A DNA stretch of 6,312 nt from an uncultured Microbacterium sp. (GTDB lineage Bacteria; Actinomycetota; Actinomycetes; Actinomycetales; Microbacteriaceae): contig CALANM010000024.1 of the NCBI GenBank assembly GCA_937926065.1, forward strand, positions 1-6,312, in the 5' to 3' direction. A program made the position numbers and the translations under genes. Of the stretch, positions 4,563 through 6,312 are shown piece after piece. Position 1 is the first letter of the stretch, and each line of letters opens with the position of its first letter. A model generated the notes under the pieces. That model was not told the origin of the DNA, searched no databases, and worked only from the letters and a program-made list of their open reading frames with translations.

Positions 4563-6312
4563 CAGAGCACGTCCTCTCGGTCGGCATCGGACAGGATGAG
4601 CAGCGACCGCAGCGCGGTGGCGACATCGTCGGCGGCCGGGACGGCGGCACGCTCGAGAGCGAGGGAGATCGTGGGCGCGGCCTCCCGCCCGGTGAGCCGT
4701 TGCACCGGGTGGTCGAGGTGGTCGAAGAACCGCGATTGGATCTCGTGACTCAACCACGCGCCGTAAGAGTTCGCGGCGGTGCCCATGTCGGCGATGAGAA
4801 CTCGGTTCGTCTTGCGCACCGAGGCTCCGATCGTCTCCCAGTCGATGCTCGCCGCATCGAGCCATCGCAGGTCGATGTGGTCGACGTCCAGCCCCTGCTC
4901 GGCGACGACGGAGCCGACCAACGGTGTTGTCGCCAGGTAGCTGATCACGGTCGCGCGCTCCCCCGTCGAGACCATCCGCGCGCTCCGCAGCGGCAGATAC
5001 GCGTCGATCTGCGCATCTCGCACCTCACCCTGCGTCTGATAGAGAGCGGTGTGCTCGAGCACTGCGACGGGGTCCTCCAGGGCGAGCGCCGCGTTCATCG
5101 CCGCGACATAGTCCTGAGGAGTGGACGGGGCGACGATGCGCCATCCTGGGAAGTTCGCGAACAGCGAGACAGGGTCCATCGAGTGCTGTGACCCGTACCC
5201 CGATCCCGTGGCCACCTTCACGCGAAGCACAAGCGGCATCGGAGTATCGCCACCGAACATGTGGCGCATCTTGCCGATCTGGTTGAAGAGCTGATCTGCC
5301 GCCACGAGGATGAAGTCCGCGAACATGAACTCGACGATCGGCCGGTATCGACCGGTCATCGCGAGGCCGCCCGCGAGGCCGCTGAAGGCGTTCTCCGCGA
5401 TCGGGGTGCCGAGAGTCCGATCGGCGAACCGCGCCGCGAGTCCCTTTGTGGCCCCGTTCGTGCCGCCGTTGAGGCGGTGGATGTCCTCTCCCATGACGAC
5501 GATGGACGGGTCCTCGTCCATGCGCCGCGCAAGCACGCCCGCGATGGCGTCGACGAACCGGGTCGTGCGCGCCTCGCCTTCCGGACGCACCGGCTCGAGG
5601 CCTGACAGCTCACGGGCGTCGGAGCGGATGCCGACGTCGACGGTGGCCGCATTGGGCCACAGCTCGGGGCGGATGATGCGGTTCTTTCCGTCGCCGGATG
5701 TGGTCGTGAGGGCGCCGACGATGCGTTCGAGGGTCTGCTGGACGGCGGCGTCGAACTCCTCCAGCACCGAGGCGAGACCCGGGTCTCGCTCCAGGAGGCG
5801 CGACTCGAGCAGGCGCAACGGGTCCCGCTCCTTCCACCGCGCTTCCTCGTCCTTGCTGCGATAGCCGAAGGCACTGCCGGCGAAGGGTCCGTTCTGATGG
5901 AAGAACCGGTAGACCTCGGCTTCGATGACGACAGGACCACGACCGTTTCGCATGTGCTCGAGCGCCTCGTCGACGGCGAGTTTCACGGCGAGCGGATCCA
6001 TACCGTCGACACGCCACGCCGGCATGCCGAACGCCGGGCCGCGTGCCGAGAGGCGGGATTCACCGGTGACCTCGTCGACGTGCGTCGAGACCGCGTAGAG
6101 GTTGTTCTCGATGAAGAAGCACACGGGCAGATTCCACGCGGCAGCCAGGTTCATCGACTCCAGGACAGACCCGATGTTGCTTGCTCCGTCGCCGAAGAAT
6201 GTGAAGGTCACGTCCATCGGAGACTCGCCCCGATCCCTGCGCTGCGCCCACGCGTGACCGAGCGCCAGCGGCACACCGCCGCCGACGATCGCGTTCGTCC
6301 CGAGGCAGCCCG
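4562..6312 (-). CDS. Fused alpha-beta E1 component of a 2-oxoacid/acetoin-type dehydrogenase (N-terminus beyond the right edge)
   Basis: A thiamine-diphosphate E1 that decarboxylates a 2-oxoacid (or cleaves an acetoin-like ketone) and acylates the E2 lipoyl group. The 582 visible residues hold the later part of an alpha subunit and then a whole beta subunit in one chain. Alpha part (about 1-200): GTNAIVGGG at 4-12, and the thiamine-diphosphate/Mg motif GDG at 40-42 ending in NN at 69-70. Beta part (about 250-560): GED at 274-276, PIAEN with Glu306, QHS with His376, PGWRIVAPSTP at 388-397. A linker of about 50 residues joins them. The frame remains open to the window edge, and by comparison with E1-alpha proteins some 120-160 N-terminal residues are missing; the GTG at 6274 is an internal valine, not the start. 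The fusion differs from two-gene E1 systems and from AceE. The alpha loop reads YRFFHQNGPFAGSAFGYR in place of the usual GHS-containing loop. Its stop overlaps the E2 start, so E1 and E2 are coupled. Confidence 0.94.
   Translation of the reverse strand, partial: GCLGTNAIVGGGVPLALGHAWAQRRDRGESPMDVTFTFFGDGASNIGSVLESMNLAAAWNLPVCFFIENNLYAVSTHVDEVTGESRLSARGPAFGMPAWRVDGMDPLAVKLAVDEALEHMRNGRGPVVIEAEVYRFFHQNGPFAGSAFGYRSKDEEARWKERDPLRLLESRLLERDPGLASVLEEFDAAVQQTLERIVGALTTTSGDGKNRIIRPELWPNAATVDVGIRSDARELSGLEPVRPEGEARTTRFVDAIAGVLARRMDEDPSIVVMGEDIHRLNGGTNGATKGLAARFADRTLGTPIAENAFSGLAGGLAMTGRYRPIVEFMFADFILVAADQLFNQIGKMRHMFGGDTPMPLVLRVKVATGSGYGSQHSMDPVSLFANFPGWRIVAPSTPQDYVAAMNAALALEDPVAVLEHTALYQTQGEVRDAQIDAYLPLRSARMVSTGERATVISYLATTPLVGSVVAEQGLDVDHIDLRWLDAASIDWETIGASVRKTNRVLIADMGTAANSYGAWLSHEIQSRFFDHLDHPVQRLTGREAAPTISLALERAAVPAADDVATALRSLLILSDADREDVL
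4572..4578 (-). promoter_or_regulatory. Ribosome binding site of the E2 gene, inside the E1 3' end
   Basis: GAGAGGA on the minus strand, nine bases before the E2 ATG and within the last E1 codons. Together with the TGATG overlap it fixes the E2 start directly before the lipoyl domain. Confidence 0.55.

Noticed and set aside
3219..4865. Longer E2 version starting about 101 codons upstream
   Set aside because: The extra part overlaps the E1 beta coding region in another frame and lacks E2 homology. The lipoyl domain begins at the ATG at 4562, which has a Shine-Dalgarno and the TGATG overlap.
6272..6274. GTG as the E1 start codon
   Set aside because: The frame continues upstream with the conserved GTNAIVGGG segment, so this is an internal valine; the true start is outside the window.

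Overview
This window is a compact stretch of a high-GC bacterial chromosome or plasmid. By eye about two thirds of the bases are G or C, and third codon positions are overwhelmingly G/C. All six recognisable genes lie on the minus strand, so transcription runs from the right edge to the left. Codon use, the GGATGC-rich texture and the protein families suggest an actinobacterium, possibly Microbacteriaceae. That assignment is an inference: there is no rRNA or other taxonomic marker here.

In transcription order (right to left) the window holds: (1) a fused alpha-beta E1 component of a 2-oxoacid (or acetoin-type) dehydrogenase, whose N-terminus lies beyond the right edge (4562-6312); (2) the E2 dihydrolipoamide acyltransferase, with one lipoyl domain, a peripheral subunit-binding domain and a catalytic domain (3219-4562); (3) a classical NAD-type short-chain dehydrogenase/reductase (2467-3201); (4) a 106-bp gap containing a near-perfect 18-bp palindrome, a weak promoter candidate and a strong Shine-Dalgarno; (5) the biotin-dependent acyl-CoA carboxylase carboxyltransferase (beta) subunit (783-2360); (6) two tandem EthD-family proteins (433-783 and 1-433), the second running off the left edge. 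No RNA genes, mobile elements, CRISPR arrays or gene-less stretches above about 110 bp are visible.

The layout looks like a catabolic operon, or two consecutive operons. The 2-oxoacid dehydrogenase would convert a 2-oxoacid (or acetoin-like ketone) plus CoA to an acyl-CoA. The SDR would interconvert an alcohol and a ketone. The carboxyltransferase would carboxylate an acyl-CoA, given a biotin carboxylase/carrier subunit encoded elsewhere. EthD-like proteins often accompany degradation genes, but their chemistry is poorly defined. Three of the five gene junctions are the same one-base TGATG stop/start overlap, which implies translational coupling. The E3 (lipoamide dehydrogenase) and biotin carboxylase partners are not in the window. 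The substrate cannot be named from this sequence. All the families are known; the unusual points are the gene combination, the intergenic palindrome and several changes at or near active sites.
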